From Paracoccaceae bacterium (GTDB lineage Bacteria > Pseudomonadota > Alphaproteobacteria > Rhodobacterales > Rhodobacteraceae), in NCBI GenBank assembly GCA_947504705.1, contig CANNIA010000002.1, positions 113,867 through 177,866 of the forward strand: DNA of 64,000 nt, given 5' to 3'. The notes below the pieces were generated by a model that was not told where the DNA came from, made no database searches, and was given only the letters and a program-made list of their open reading frames with translations. This document shows, piece by piece, positions 51,086-59,697 of the stretch (position 1 is its first letter; each line of letters starts with the position of its first letter). The translations under genes were made by a program, and so were the position numbers.

Positions 51086-53098
51086 TTGCCCGCCATTCGA
51101 ACTGACTTTCCGTATCAAGTCGAGGTGACCGAAAACCTCTTCATCCCGCTGCCTGATGGCACGCGGCTGACGGCAAAGCTGTGGAAACCGAAGGCGGCTG
51201 GCAAGGTTCCGGCGATCCTGGAATACCTGCCCTATCGCAAGCATGACGGGACGCGAGGCCGCGATCAGGGCTTGCACATGTATCTGGCGGGGCACGGCTA
51301 TGCCTGCCTCAGGGTCGACATCCGGGGTTGCGGCGAAAGCGAAGGCGTCATCGACGACGAATACTCGGCGGTTGAATTGGCCGATGGCTGCGACCTGATC
51401 GGCTGGATTGCGGCGCAGGATTGGTGCGACGGGCAAGTCGCGATGATCGGCATCAGTTGGGGCGGGTTCAACGGGCTGCAGATCGCCGCACTGCAGCCGC
51501 CCGCGCTGAAGACCGTGATCGCCGTTGGCTTCACCGATGACCGCTATGCGACGGATGTCCACTATATTGGCGGGTGCCTGTCCAAGGACAACATCGACTG
51601 GTCGGGAACCATGGTTGCGGGCATGGACTTGCCACCTGACCCGGCACTGCACGGCCCCCGCTGGCGCGACATCTGGCTGGAGCGAATAACAGCGAACACG
51701 CCTTGGGGTCTGATATGGATGCGCCATCAGCGCCGGGATGAGTATTGGCGGCATGGCTCGGTCTGCGAGGATTTCTCGCGCATCCGCATCCCGGTCTATG
51801 CCGTGTCGGGCTGGGCCGACAATTATTCCGAAGCCGTGCCGCGCTTGCTGGCCGGAATGACCGCGCCCTGCCGGGGGCTGATCGGCCCTTGGGCGCATTC
51901 TTTCCCGCAAGATGTGACCGTCGAACCCGCCATCGGCTGGCTGCAAGAGGTGATCCGCTGGTGCGATCACTGGATGAAGCACCGCGATACCGGGATCATG
52001 CAGGAACCCGCGCTGCGGGCCTGGATGCAGGAAAGCGTGCCGCCAAAGACTTGCTACGCCGAACGTCCAGGCCGGTGGGTGGGTGAGGTGGAATGGCCCG
52101 CACCGCGCATCAAAGACTGGCAGTTGCATCCTGCTGCGGGGGCCCTGCGGGACAAGCCGCAGGCAGGCACCGCCCGGATATGCTCTCCGCTCTGGGTGGG
52201 CATGGCTGCCGGGGAAGTCGGACGCTACGGCGCGGATGCCGATTGGCCGACCGACCAGCGTGAGGATGATGCGGGGTCCTTGGTCTGGGTCACTGATCCG
52301 TTGCCCGAACGGTTGGAAATCCTTGGCGCGCCGAAGCTGCGGCTGCAGGTCGCGTCCGACAAGCCCCTCGCGCTCGTCGCGGCACGGCTGAACGATGTAT
52401 CGCCGGATGGAGCGTCAACGCGAGTGACGGTCGGGCTGATGAACCTGACGCATTGGCAGGGGCATGACCGGCCGCAAGCTTTGACCCCCGGTCAGCTGGT
52501 CGATGTCGTGGTCGAGCTTGACGACATCGCCCATGCCTTCCCCGCCGGTCACCGGATCGCGCTTTCACTGTCGTCCAGCTACTGGCCCATCGCCTGGCCC
52601 TCGCCCGAAACCGCCACGCTGACCTTGGACCTTGGCGCGACCACGCTGACCCTGCCCGTCCGCCCGCCCCGGCCCGAAGACGCAACCTTGCGTCCCTTTG
52701 ACCCGCCCGAGGCCGCACCGAATACGCCCGTCATCCACCATCCGGCAGAACCGGGCCACCCCCGCCGGGTGATCCGTGACCTGCTGTCGGGCCAGATCAC
52801 CGTCGATTTCCCGCGCTGGACCTATGACCACGAGATGCCCGACATCGGCATCCGCCAACGCTCGACCGGCCATGCGCGGTATATCATCACCGAGGGCGAT
52901 CCCCTGAGTGCCGTTACCGAAACCGCTTATCGCGTCGAACAAATCCGCGCGGATGGGGTCTTTGTCCATGAAAGCACGGGTCGGATGTCCTGTGACCTGA
53001 CGCATTTCCACTTTGCCGCCGAAATCGTGATCCTTGAGAATGGCACCGAAATTCATCGCCGCCACTGGCAGGAGGCGATCCCGCGCGACCATATCTAG
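51086..53098 (+). CDS. CocE/NonD-family hydrolase (X-Pro dipeptidyl-peptidase S15 type)
   Basis: The 670-residue protein has an alpha/beta hydrolase domain (about 15-300) with RGCGESEG, nucleophile Ser in GISWGGFNG, Asp in SGWADNY and His in GPWAHSFP. A C-terminal jelly-roll domain follows (LRLQVASDKPLALVAARL, GHRIALSLSSSYWPIAWPSP). CocE-type enzymes cleave esters or amides. No signal peptide is seen, so it acts in the cytoplasm, probably on material brought in by the transporter below. The start is TTG at 51086 with AAGGAG seven bases upstream. It is the first gene of an eight-gene run to 61511. Confidence 0.9.
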   Translation: MPAIRTDFPYQVEVTENLFIPLPDGTRLTAKLWKPKAAGKVPAILEYLPYRKHDGTRGRDQGLHMYLAGHGYACLRVDIRGCGESEGVIDDEYSAVELADGCDLIGWIAAQDWCDGQVAMIGISWGGFNGLQIAALQPPALKTVIAVGFTDDRYATDVHYIGGCLSKDNIDWSGTMVAGMDLPPDPALHGPRWRDIWLERITANTPWGLIWMRHQRRDEYWRHGSVCEDFSRIRIPVYAVSGWADNYSEAVPRLLAGMTAPCRGLIGPWAHSFPQDVTVEPAIGWLQEVIRWCDHWMKHRDTGIMQEPALRAWMQESVPPKTCYAERPGRWVGEVEWPAPRIKDWQLHPAAGALRDKPQAGTARICSPLWVGMAAGEVGRYGADADWPTDQREDDAGSLVWVTDPLPERLEILGAPKLRLQVASDKPLALVAARLNDVSPDGASTRVTVGLMNLTHWQGHDRPQALTPGQLVDVVVELDDIAHAFPAGHRIALSLSSSYWPIAWPSPETATLTLDLGATTLTLPVRPPRPEDATLRPFDPPEAAPNTPVIHHPAEPGHPRRVIRDLLSGQITVDFPRWTYDHEMPDIGIRQRSTGHARYIITEGDPLSAVTETAYRVEQIRADGVFVHESTGRMSCDLTHFHFAAEIVILENGTEIHRRHWQEAIPRDHI

Positions 53099-53173
53099 AC
53101 CAGCCGAAGCTTGACTTGCCCGAAGGCACGGGCGCAGTGTTTTGATCATATGGCCGAGTGGCCAGAGGTGCGG

Positions 53174-54286
53174 ATGCAGACCGAGACGGTGCCCCTGTCA
53201 GGGCCAAGTCCAGGAACGACGCGAACACTGACCCGGCACCACTGGGGAACCCCTGGTGCAAGGCCGAAGGTCTATCTTCAAGGCGGCCTGCATGCCGATG
53301 AAATGCCGGGGCCCCTGGCGCTTTACCACCTGATGCAGCTTCTGGATCAGGCCGAGGCCGACGGGCGCATTTCGAGCCATGTCGTGGTGGTCCCACTGGC
53401 CAATCCCATCGGCCTCTCGGAGTGGCTTTTGCACAAGCCGCTTGGTCGGCGCGATCTGGAAGGGGCGCAGAACTTCAACCGGGGCTACCCCGACCTTGCC
53501 GCGCTGGCAGGTGATGCGCTGGAGGGCAAGCTTGGGGCCGATGCGGCCGCCAATGCTGTGATCATCCGCGCGGCATTTGCTGCGGCCCTTACTGCGCAGC
53601 ATCCGCAAACCGAAGTCGACGAACTGCGCTTGCGGCTGATCGAGGGATCCTTCGACGCCGACCTTGTGCTTGACCTGCACTGCGACCACCATGCGGTGAT
53701 GCATCACTACACCTCATCCGCCAAGGCCGAGATTGGCGAGCTTTTGGGCCGCGCCGTCGGCTCGAAGCTGGCGCTGATCGAGGACCTGTCGGGCGGCAAT
53801 GCCTTTGACGAGGCGCATACCGCCCCTTGGCGCACCTTGCGCGAGAAGTTCCCGGATCACCCGATCCCCGATCCATGCTTTGCGACTACGCTGGAATATC
53901 GCGGCCAGAATGATGTGTCGGACCCGATGGCCATGGCAGATGCCGAGGGGCTGATGGCCTTTCTGTCAGGGGTCGGTGCTGTGGCGGGCGGGCCGGGCCC
54001 CATGCATCCCGCAGCTGAGACTGCCCCTTTGGCCGGAGCGTTGGAATTCGTGGCGCCAATGGGCGGGATCGTCAGCTGGATAACCGTGCCCGGCGATCAG
54101 GTGACCGAAGGCCAGGTCCTTGGCCACGTCACCGATCCCACCGCGCGCCGCCGGGTCGAGATCACCGCCCCCACGACCGGAATGCTTTTCCGGCAGGAGC
54201 TGTGGACCTCATGCCTCAAAGGGCAGGGTCTGTGCCACGTTGCCGGACAGGACCCGCGCCGCGCGGGCGAACTTTTGTCGAATTGA
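53174..54286 (+). CDS. Succinylglutamate desuccinylase/aspartoacylase-family protein
   Basis: The 370-residue protein has zinc-carboxypeptidase-like motifs: QGGLHADEMPGPLAL (His and Glu ligands, about 40-46), NFNRGYPD and LDLHCDHH (third ligand His). The C-terminal part (about 295-370) is a beta-barrel with FVAPMGGIVSWITVPGDQVTEGQVLG, resembling a biotinyl-lipoyl fold seen in some aspartoacylase-like proteins. The family removes acyl groups from N-acyl amino acids. Start 53174 has GAGGT upstream; 53150 and a TTG at 53111 are alternatives. Confidence 0.85.
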   Translation: MQTETVPLSGPSPGTTRTLTRHHWGTPGARPKVYLQGGLHADEMPGPLALYHLMQLLDQAEADGRISSHVVVVPLANPIGLSEWLLHKPLGRRDLEGAQNFNRGYPDLAALAGDALEGKLGADAAANAVIIRAAFAAALTAQHPQTEVDELRLRLIEGSFDADLVLDLHCDHHAVMHHYTSSAKAEIGELLGRAVGSKLALIEDLSGGNAFDEAHTAPWRTLREKFPDHPIPDPCFATTLEYRGQNDVSDPMAMADAEGLMAFLSGVGAVAGGPGPMHPAAETAPLAGALEFVAPMGGIVSWITVPGDQVTEGQVLGHVTDPTARRRVEITAPTTGMLFRQELWTSCLKGQGLCHVAGQDPRRAGELLSN

Positions 54287-54314
54287 ACGAAAAAGACCAA
54301 CAGGGAGAACGCAA

Positions 54315-55916
54315 ATGATCGGACAAGGAAAGGCTGTAAGGCACTGGCTGGCCGGGGCCGCCATGGTGCTGGCACTGGCAACGACCCCGGCGCTTGCCGA
54401 CGACACGCTGGATCGCGGCGTCGGCTCGGAATGGTCGTCGCTGGACCCGCAAGTGAACTTTGACGGCTCGGCTGGGTTCATTCTGGCCGATGCCTATGAG
54501 GGGCTGGTGACCTTTGACCCGGCGGGCAACATCGTCCCGGGGCAGGCAGAAAGCTGGGAGGCAAGCGCGGATGGCAAGACCTATACCTTCCATCTGCGTG
54601 AAGGGCTGAAATGGTCGAACGGCGACCCATTGGTGGCGCAGGATTTCGTCAATGGCGTGCTGCGGACCCTGAACCCCGACACGATCTCGGAAAAAGGCTA
54701 TTACTTCTACTCGACGATCAAGATCAAAGGCGCCGAAGCGCTGGCCAACGGTGAAACCAAGGACCCGTCGGTGTTGGGCGTGACCGCGCCCGACGACCGG
54801 ACCGTGGTGATCGAGATGGAAACCCCTGCCCCGCATATCCTTGATCTGATGGGCTATTTCCAGATGGCCCCACTGCATTCGCCCAGCTTCAACGAAGGTG
54901 GTGCCGCTGTGTTCATCGACCCTGCCAAGGTTGTTTCGAACGGAGCCTACATCATCAAGGAAGTCGTGCCGCAAAGCCATGTGCTGCTTGAACGCAACCC
55001 GAACTACTGGGACGCGGCGAACGTGAAGATACCCTTCGTCAAGCATCACGTCACCGAAGATGTCGGCACCGAGCTCAAGCGCTATCAGGCCGGCGAAATT
55101 GACATCACCTATGACATCCCGCTGGCCGAACTGGAGCGGCTGACCGCAGAAACGCCGGATGAGGTCTGGGTCTTCCCCTCGACCTATCTGATCTATTACA
55201 GCTTCAACCTTTCGAACCCCGATCTGCAGAACATCGACCTGCGCCGCGCCCTGTCCTTGGCGCTGGACCGCGACGTTTTGGAAAACAAGATCGTCAAGGG
55301 CGGCGCGATCCCGAAACTGAACTATGCGGGCGGCTTTGACCCGAACTACAAGGGCCCCGACATCGCCGAAGCCAGCATGAGCCAGGCCGAACGCGAAGCC
55401 CTGGCGCAAGAGCTTTACGCCAAGGCGGGTTACGGCCCGGACAACCCCCTGAAGCTGACGATTTCGACCACGGTGGCCGAAATCAACATCCGTCGGGCGC
55501 AGGGTGCGGCGCTGATGTGGAAAAAGGTGCTGGGGGCCGAGGTCGAGGTGAACTCGATGGAACGCAAGGCCTGGCTTGACCTGTTCTACACCGACGACTG
55601 GACGATCTTTGCCGACAACCTGATCGGCGATTTTGCCGGACCGGAGACCTTTCTTGCCTACATGCGCCCCTCGGCTGATGCCGGCTATGGCTGGGAAAGC
55701 CCGGCCTATGAGGCCGCGATGGACGAGGCATCGACGTTCCCCGACAAGGAAGGGCGCTATGCCGGTCTTGCCAAGGCCGAGAAGATCCTGCTGGACGACT
55801 ACATCTTCGCACCGATGTCGATCGAGCCTAATCGGCATCTGGTGAAGCCGAACGTCAAGGGCTTTGGCCCTTCAGCGGCGGGCTATCACAACAGCCAGTG
55901 GATGACTTTGGAATAG
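54315..55916 (+). CDS. Peptide/nickel-type ABC transporter substrate-binding protein
   Basis: The 533-residue protein has a signal peptide (LAGAAMVLALATTPALA) and the family-5 binding-protein fold with SLDPQVNFDGSAGFI, EGLVTFDP, FHLREGLKWSNGDP, GAYIIKEVVPQSHVLLERNPNYW and LRRALSLALDRDVL. It binds a di- or oligopeptide-like solute in the periplasm. It is followed directly by two permeases and two ATPases. GGGAG precedes the ATG. Confidence 0.94.
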   Translation: MIGQGKAVRHWLAGAAMVLALATTPALADDTLDRGVGSEWSSLDPQVNFDGSAGFILADAYEGLVTFDPAGNIVPGQAESWEASADGKTYTFHLREGLKWSNGDPLVAQDFVNGVLRTLNPDTISEKGYYFYSTIKIKGAEALANGETKDPSVLGVTAPDDRTVVIEMETPAPHILDLMGYFQMAPLHSPSFNEGGAAVFIDPAKVVSNGAYIIKEVVPQSHVLLERNPNYWDAANVKIPFVKHHVTEDVGTELKRYQAGEIDITYDIPLAELERLTAETPDEVWVFPSTYLIYYSFNLSNPDLQNIDLRRALSLALDRDVLENKIVKGGAIPKLNYAGGFDPNYKGPDIAEASMSQAEREALAQELYAKAGYGPDNPLKLTISTTVAEINIRRAQGAALMWKKVLGAEVEVNSMERKAWLDLFYTDDWTIFADNLIGDFAGPETFLAYMRPSADAGYGWESPAYEAAMDEASTFPDKEGRYAGLAKAEKILLDDYIFAPMSIEPNRHLVKPNVKGFGPSAAGYHNSQWMTLE

Positions 55917-55949
55917 GAGGCTAGGGCCGGGGCAACCCGGCCCGCCATC

Positions 55950-56873
55950 ATGCTGCGCTTCATTGGAAAACGTCTATGGCACGGGGGGCTGACGCTGGCG
56001 GCGTTGGTGACGCTGACCTTTTTCGTCATGCGTCTGGCCCCCGGCGGGCCGTTTTCGCGCAACCGCAAGATCAGCCCGGAAGTGCAGGCCAATATCGAGG
56101 CGGCCTTCCATCTGGATGAACCGGTCTGGCAGCAGTTCGGCCGCTTCGTCTGGGGGGTGCTGCGCTGGGACCTTGGACCCTCGACCAAGCACCGGGACTA
56201 TTCGGTCAATGACCTCATCGCGAGCGGTCTGCCCTATTCGCTGACCATCGGCTTCTGGGCCATCGTCATCGCGGCACTGGTAGGTGTGGCACTGGGCCTA
56301 GCCGGGGCGCTCAAACGTAACTCGGCGACTGACTACCTGGCCGGGACCGTGGGTGTCGTCGGCATTGCCATCCCGATCTTTGTCATCGGCCCCCTGTTCC
56401 AGGCCTATTTCTCGTTGCGGCTGGGCTGGCTGCCCGTTGGTGGCATCACCGAAGGCTGGCGCTCCTTGATCCTGCCGGTCATCGTGCTGGCCCTGCCGAA
56501 CATCGCCTATATCAGCCGGATCACCCGCACCTCGATGATCGAGACTTTGCGCGAAAACCATGTCCGCACTGCCCGCGCCAAAGGCGTTGGCTGGCGCCGG
56601 GTCCTGACCTCCCACGTCCTGAAGGGCGCGCTATTGCCGGTCATCGCCTACCTTGGCCCGGCGACGGCGGCGATCATCACCGGATCAATCCTGATCGAGA
56701 CGATCTTTGCCGTTCCCGGCATCGGTCGCCATTTCGTCGATGCGGCGCTGAACCGGGATTACCCCTTGGTCATGGGGATTACCCTTCTTTACGGGGGGAT
56801 CCTGATCTTGTTCAACATCGGCACTGACGTCGTCCGCGCCGTGCTTGACCCGAGAATCCGCAATGAGCGTTGA
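55950..56873 (+). CDS. ABC transporter permease, DppB/OppB type
   Basis: The 307-residue protein has about six TM helices and begins MLRFIGKRLWHGGLTLAALVTLTFFVMRLAPGG as in OppB. The EAA loop NHVRTARAKGVGWRRVLTSHVLKGALLP (about 195-222) contacts the ATPase. It forms the channel with the following permease. The start lies 33 bases after the substrate-binding protein gene. The next ATG is 11 bases inside its 3' end. Confidence 0.94.
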   Translation: MLRFIGKRLWHGGLTLAALVTLTFFVMRLAPGGPFSRNRKISPEVQANIEAAFHLDEPVWQQFGRFVWGVLRWDLGPSTKHRDYSVNDLIASGLPYSLTIGFWAIVIAALVGVALGLAGALKRNSATDYLAGTVGVVGIAIPIFVIGPLFQAYFSLRLGWLPVGGITEGWRSLILPVIVLALPNIAYISRITRTSMIETLRENHVRTARAKGVGWRRVLTSHVLKGALLPVIAYLGPATAAIITGSILIETIFAVPGIGRHFVDAALNRDYPLVMGITLLYGGILILFNIGTDVVRAVLDPRIRNER

Positions 56874-57750
56874 TGTCCTTTCCCCCGAAACCGCCCCGCC
56901 GCGCGGCACATCGACCCTGCAACTGCAGTTCCGCCGGTTCCGCGCCAACCGGCTGGCCATGGCTTCGGTCTGGCTTCTGGCCTTGATCGTGGTCAGCTGC
57001 TTCTTCGGCCCCTACGCCTTCCCCTTCACCGGCGAGGATGCCGATTTCGACTTCATCTCGGCCCCGGCCCTGTTCCAATGGCCGCATCTTTTCGGCACCG
57101 ACGAATTCGGTCGCGACCTTCTGGTGCGTGTGCTGGAGGGCGGGCAGGTGTCCTTGACCATCGGCTTTCTGGGTGCCCTTGTCGCGGGCGTGATCGGCGT
57201 CCTTTACGGCGCTGTCGCGGGCTTTGTCGGGGGCCGCACCGACGGCCTGATGATGCGTACAGTCGAGATCCTGTACGGCTTTCCCTATGTGATCCTTGTG
57301 ATCCTCCTGTCCCTCCTTTTCGGCGGCGGCAACCTTGCCCTGTTCGCCGCGATCGTCTTCACCCTCTGGCTGACGCCCGCCGTCATCGTCCGCGCCCAGG
57401 CGCAAAGCCTTGCCCGGCGCGAATTCATCGAAGCGGCACGCGCAGGCGGCATGACCAACACCCGGATCGTCCTTGAACATATCGTGCCGAACTGCATGTC
57501 CGTGGTGATCGTCTATGGCTCACTTTTGGTGCCCGAGGTGATCCTGTCCGAGTCGTTCCTGTCCTTCCTTGGCATCGGCATCAAGGAACCGCAGGCCAGC
57601 TGGGGCAACCTGATCTCCTCCGGCACCTCGGCCATGGAAAGCGACCTTCGGCTGCTGCTTCTGCCGGGGGGATTGCTGGCGCTGGTCCTGCTCTGCCTCA
57701 ACTTCATCGCCGATGGGCTTAGGGACGCGTTTGACCCCAATGACCGCTGA
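56863..57750 (+). CDS. ABC transporter permease, DppC/OppC type
   Basis: The 295-residue protein has the OppC N-terminal segment (QFRRFRANRLAMASVWLLALIVV), HLFGTDEFGRDLLVRVLEGG and an EAA loop (RREFIEAARAGGMTNTRIVLEHIVPN). It has about six TM helices. The start at 56863 overlaps the previous gene by 11 bases, and the same overlap recurs at its 3' end. Confidence 0.93.
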   Translation: MSVDVLSPETAPPRGTSTLQLQFRRFRANRLAMASVWLLALIVVSCFFGPYAFPFTGEDADFDFISAPALFQWPHLFGTDEFGRDLLVRVLEGGQVSLTIGFLGALVAGVIGVLYGAVAGFVGGRTDGLMMRTVEILYGFPYVILVILLSLLFGGGNLALFAAIVFTLWLTPAVIVRAQAQSLARREFIEAARAGGMTNTRIVLEHIVPNCMSVVIVYGSLLVPEVILSESFLSFLGIGIKEPQASWGNLISSGTSAMESDLRLLLLPGGLLALVLLCLNFIADGLRDAFDPNDR

Positions 57751-58729
57751 ACCGCTGCTTTCCCTTCAGGACCTGACCGTCCGTTTCCGCCTGCCGCAGG
57801 GGGAAACGGTGGCGGTGGACGGCGTGTCGCTGGACCTTGCCCCGGGCGAAGTGCTGGGCATCGTCGGCGAAAGCGGTTCCGGCAAAAGCCAGATCCTTTA
57901 CGCGCTGATGGGGCTTTTGGCCTCGAACGGGCGGGCAGGTGGCCGCGCGATTTTTCAAGGTCAGGACCTTCTGTCCCTCACCGAGGCGCAATTGGACCGG
58001 GTACGTGGGCAGGACGTGTCGATGATCTTCCAGGACCCGATGACCTCACTCAACCCCTATACTAGGGTGGTGGACCAGCTGGCCGAAGGCCTGATCGTTC
58101 ACAAGGGCCTGTCGAAGTCCGATGCGCGGGCCGAAGGCGTGCGGATGCTGGACCGCGTCCGCATCCCTGACGCCGCCCGCCGCGCCCGGCTTTACCCGCA
58201 TGAGTTTTCCGGCGGCATGCGCCAGCGGGTGATGATCGCGATGGCGCTTCTGGCCAAGCCGAAGCTGCTGCTCGCCGACGAACCCACCACCGCGTTGGAC
58301 GTGACCATTCAAGCGCAGGTCCTTGACCTGATGGCCGAACTGGGGCGCGAGACGGGGACCGCGATCATTCTGGTGACCCACGACCTTGGCGTCGTGGCCC
58401 GGCTCTGCGACCGAGTGGCGGTGCTATACGGCGGCAGGGTGATGGAGGAGGCCCAAGCCGAGGCCCTCTTCGACACCCCCTCCCACCCCTACACCCGTGG
58501 CCTTCTTGCCGCGATGCCCCGGCTGGAGGCTGCCTTGACCCCCCGCCTTGGCACCATCCCCGGCACCCCACGCTCCGGCGGGGGCGATCTGCCCGGCTGC
58601 CCCTTCGCTGCCCGCTGTACCGAACGGCTGGACCACTGCACCACCATTCGCCCCCCGCTGCTTCAGATCGCTCCCGACCGCAGGTCTGCCTGCCACCTGA
58701 CCGAGAAAACCTTGGGGGCCGCACCATGA
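57740..58729 (+). CDS. ABC transporter ATP-binding protein, DppD/OppD type
   Basis: The 329-residue ATPase has Walker [10 protein letters not shown]-loop [13 protein letters not shown], signature [12 protein letters not shown], Walker [13 protein letters not shown] and H-loop VTHDLG. The OppD C-terminal extension with a four-Cys motif ([15 protein letters not shown]) suggests a 4Fe-4S site. The ATG at 57740 overlaps the previous stop by 11 bases. Confidence 0.94.
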   Translation: MTAEPLLSLQDLTVRFRLPQGETVAVDGVSLDLAPGEVLGIVGESGSGKSQILYALMGLLASNGRAGGRAIFQGQDLLSLTEAQLDRVRGQDVSMIFQDPMTSLNPYTRVVDQLAEGLIVHKGLSKSDARAEGVRMLDRVRIPDAARRARLYPHEFSGGMRQRVMIAMALLAKPKLLLADEPTTALDVTIQAQVLDLMAELGRETGTAIILVTHDLGVVARLCDRVAVLYGGRVMEEAQAEALFDTPSHPYTRGLLAAMPRLEAALTPRLGTIPGTPRSGGGDLPGCPFAARCTERLDHCTTIRPPLLQIAPDRRSACHLTEKTLGAAP

Positions 58730-59697
58730 CCCTGCTCGAAGCCCGCAACCTTGGTGTCGGCTACAGGATCCCCGGTCCGGGCCTCTTTTCCGCCGCGCGG
58801 ATGTTGCCCATTGTCCACGACCTTTCCCTGACGCTGGACGCGGGGCGCACCCTTGGTGTCGTCGGCGAAAGCGGCTGCGGCAAATCCACCCTTGGCCGCG
58901 CGCTTCTGCGACTGATCGTGCCCTCGGAAGGCCAAGTCCTTTGGCAGGGCGAGGATATGACCACGATCCAGAACCTCCGCCGCCGCCGCGCGGAAATGCA
59001 GATCATCTTCCAGGATCCGGTCGCAGCCCTTGACCCCCGGATGACGCTGGCCCGCATCGTCAGCCGCCCGCTTGCCACTTTTGAACCCAACCTCTCCCGC
59101 AAGGAAGCCCGCGCCCGCGCGGTCGAGGCGCTGAGGCAAGTCGGCCTTTCCGCCGATTTCGCCGACCGTTTCCCGCATGAACTTTCCGGCGGTCAGGCGC
59201 AAAGGGTCGGCATCGCCCGCGCCATCGTCGGGCGGCCAAAGCTGATCATCTGCGATGAACCCGTGTCAGCCTTGGACGTGTCAATTCAGGCGCAGGTGAT
59301 CAACCTGTTGATGGAGTTGCAGGAAAAGATGGGCATGGCACTCGTCTTCATCTCGCACAACCTCGCCGTCGTGCGCCACATCAGCCATGAGGTGATGGTG
59401 ATGTGCCTTGGCCGCGTCGTCGAACGCGCACCCCGCAACGAATTCTACGCCCGACCCCTGCACCCCTATTCCCAAGCGCTGATGGACGCCGTCCCCGAAC
59501 CAGACCCCCGCCGCGAAAAGGGCCGCGTCGGCACCGCGCTGGCGGGCGAACTTCCGTCGGTCCTGAACCCACCCCCCGGCTGCGTCTTTGCCAGCCGCTG
59601 CCCGAAAGCCACCGACCTTTGCCGCCAGACACGCCCGGAACTGCGTGAGGTCGCCCCCAACCGCCAAGCCGCCTGCCATTTCATCGAGGCTCAATGA
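58726..59697 (+). CDS. ABC transporter ATP-binding protein, DppF/OppF type
   Basis: The 323-residue ATPase has Walker A GESGCGKST, Q-loop IFQDPVAALDP, signature LSGGQAQRVGIA, Walker B LIICDEPVSALD and H-loop ISHNL. The C-terminal Cys motif reads GCVFASRCPKATDLC and ACHF. It is paired with the upstream ATPase (ATGA overlap), and the next gene overlaps its stop in the same way. Confidence 0.94.
   Translation: MTLLEARNLGVGYRIPGPGLFSAARMLPIVHDLSLTLDAGRTLGVVGESGCGKSTLGRALLRLIVPSEGQVLWQGEDMTTIQNLRRRRAEMQIIFQDPVAALDPRMTLARIVSRPLATFEPNLSRKEARARAVEALRQVGLSADFADRFPHELSGGQAQRVGIARAIVGRPKLIICDEPVSALDVSIQAQVINLLMELQEKMGMALVFISHNLAVVRHISHEVMVMCLGRVVERAPRNEFYARPLHPYSQALMDAVPEPDPRREKGRVGTALAGELPSVLNPPPGCVFASRCPKATDLCRQTRPELREVAPNRQAACHFIEAQ

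Noticed and set aside
54216-55838. 540-codon open frame on the minus strand
   Set aside because: It is antisense to the substrate-binding protein gene, which has a signal peptide and family motifs.
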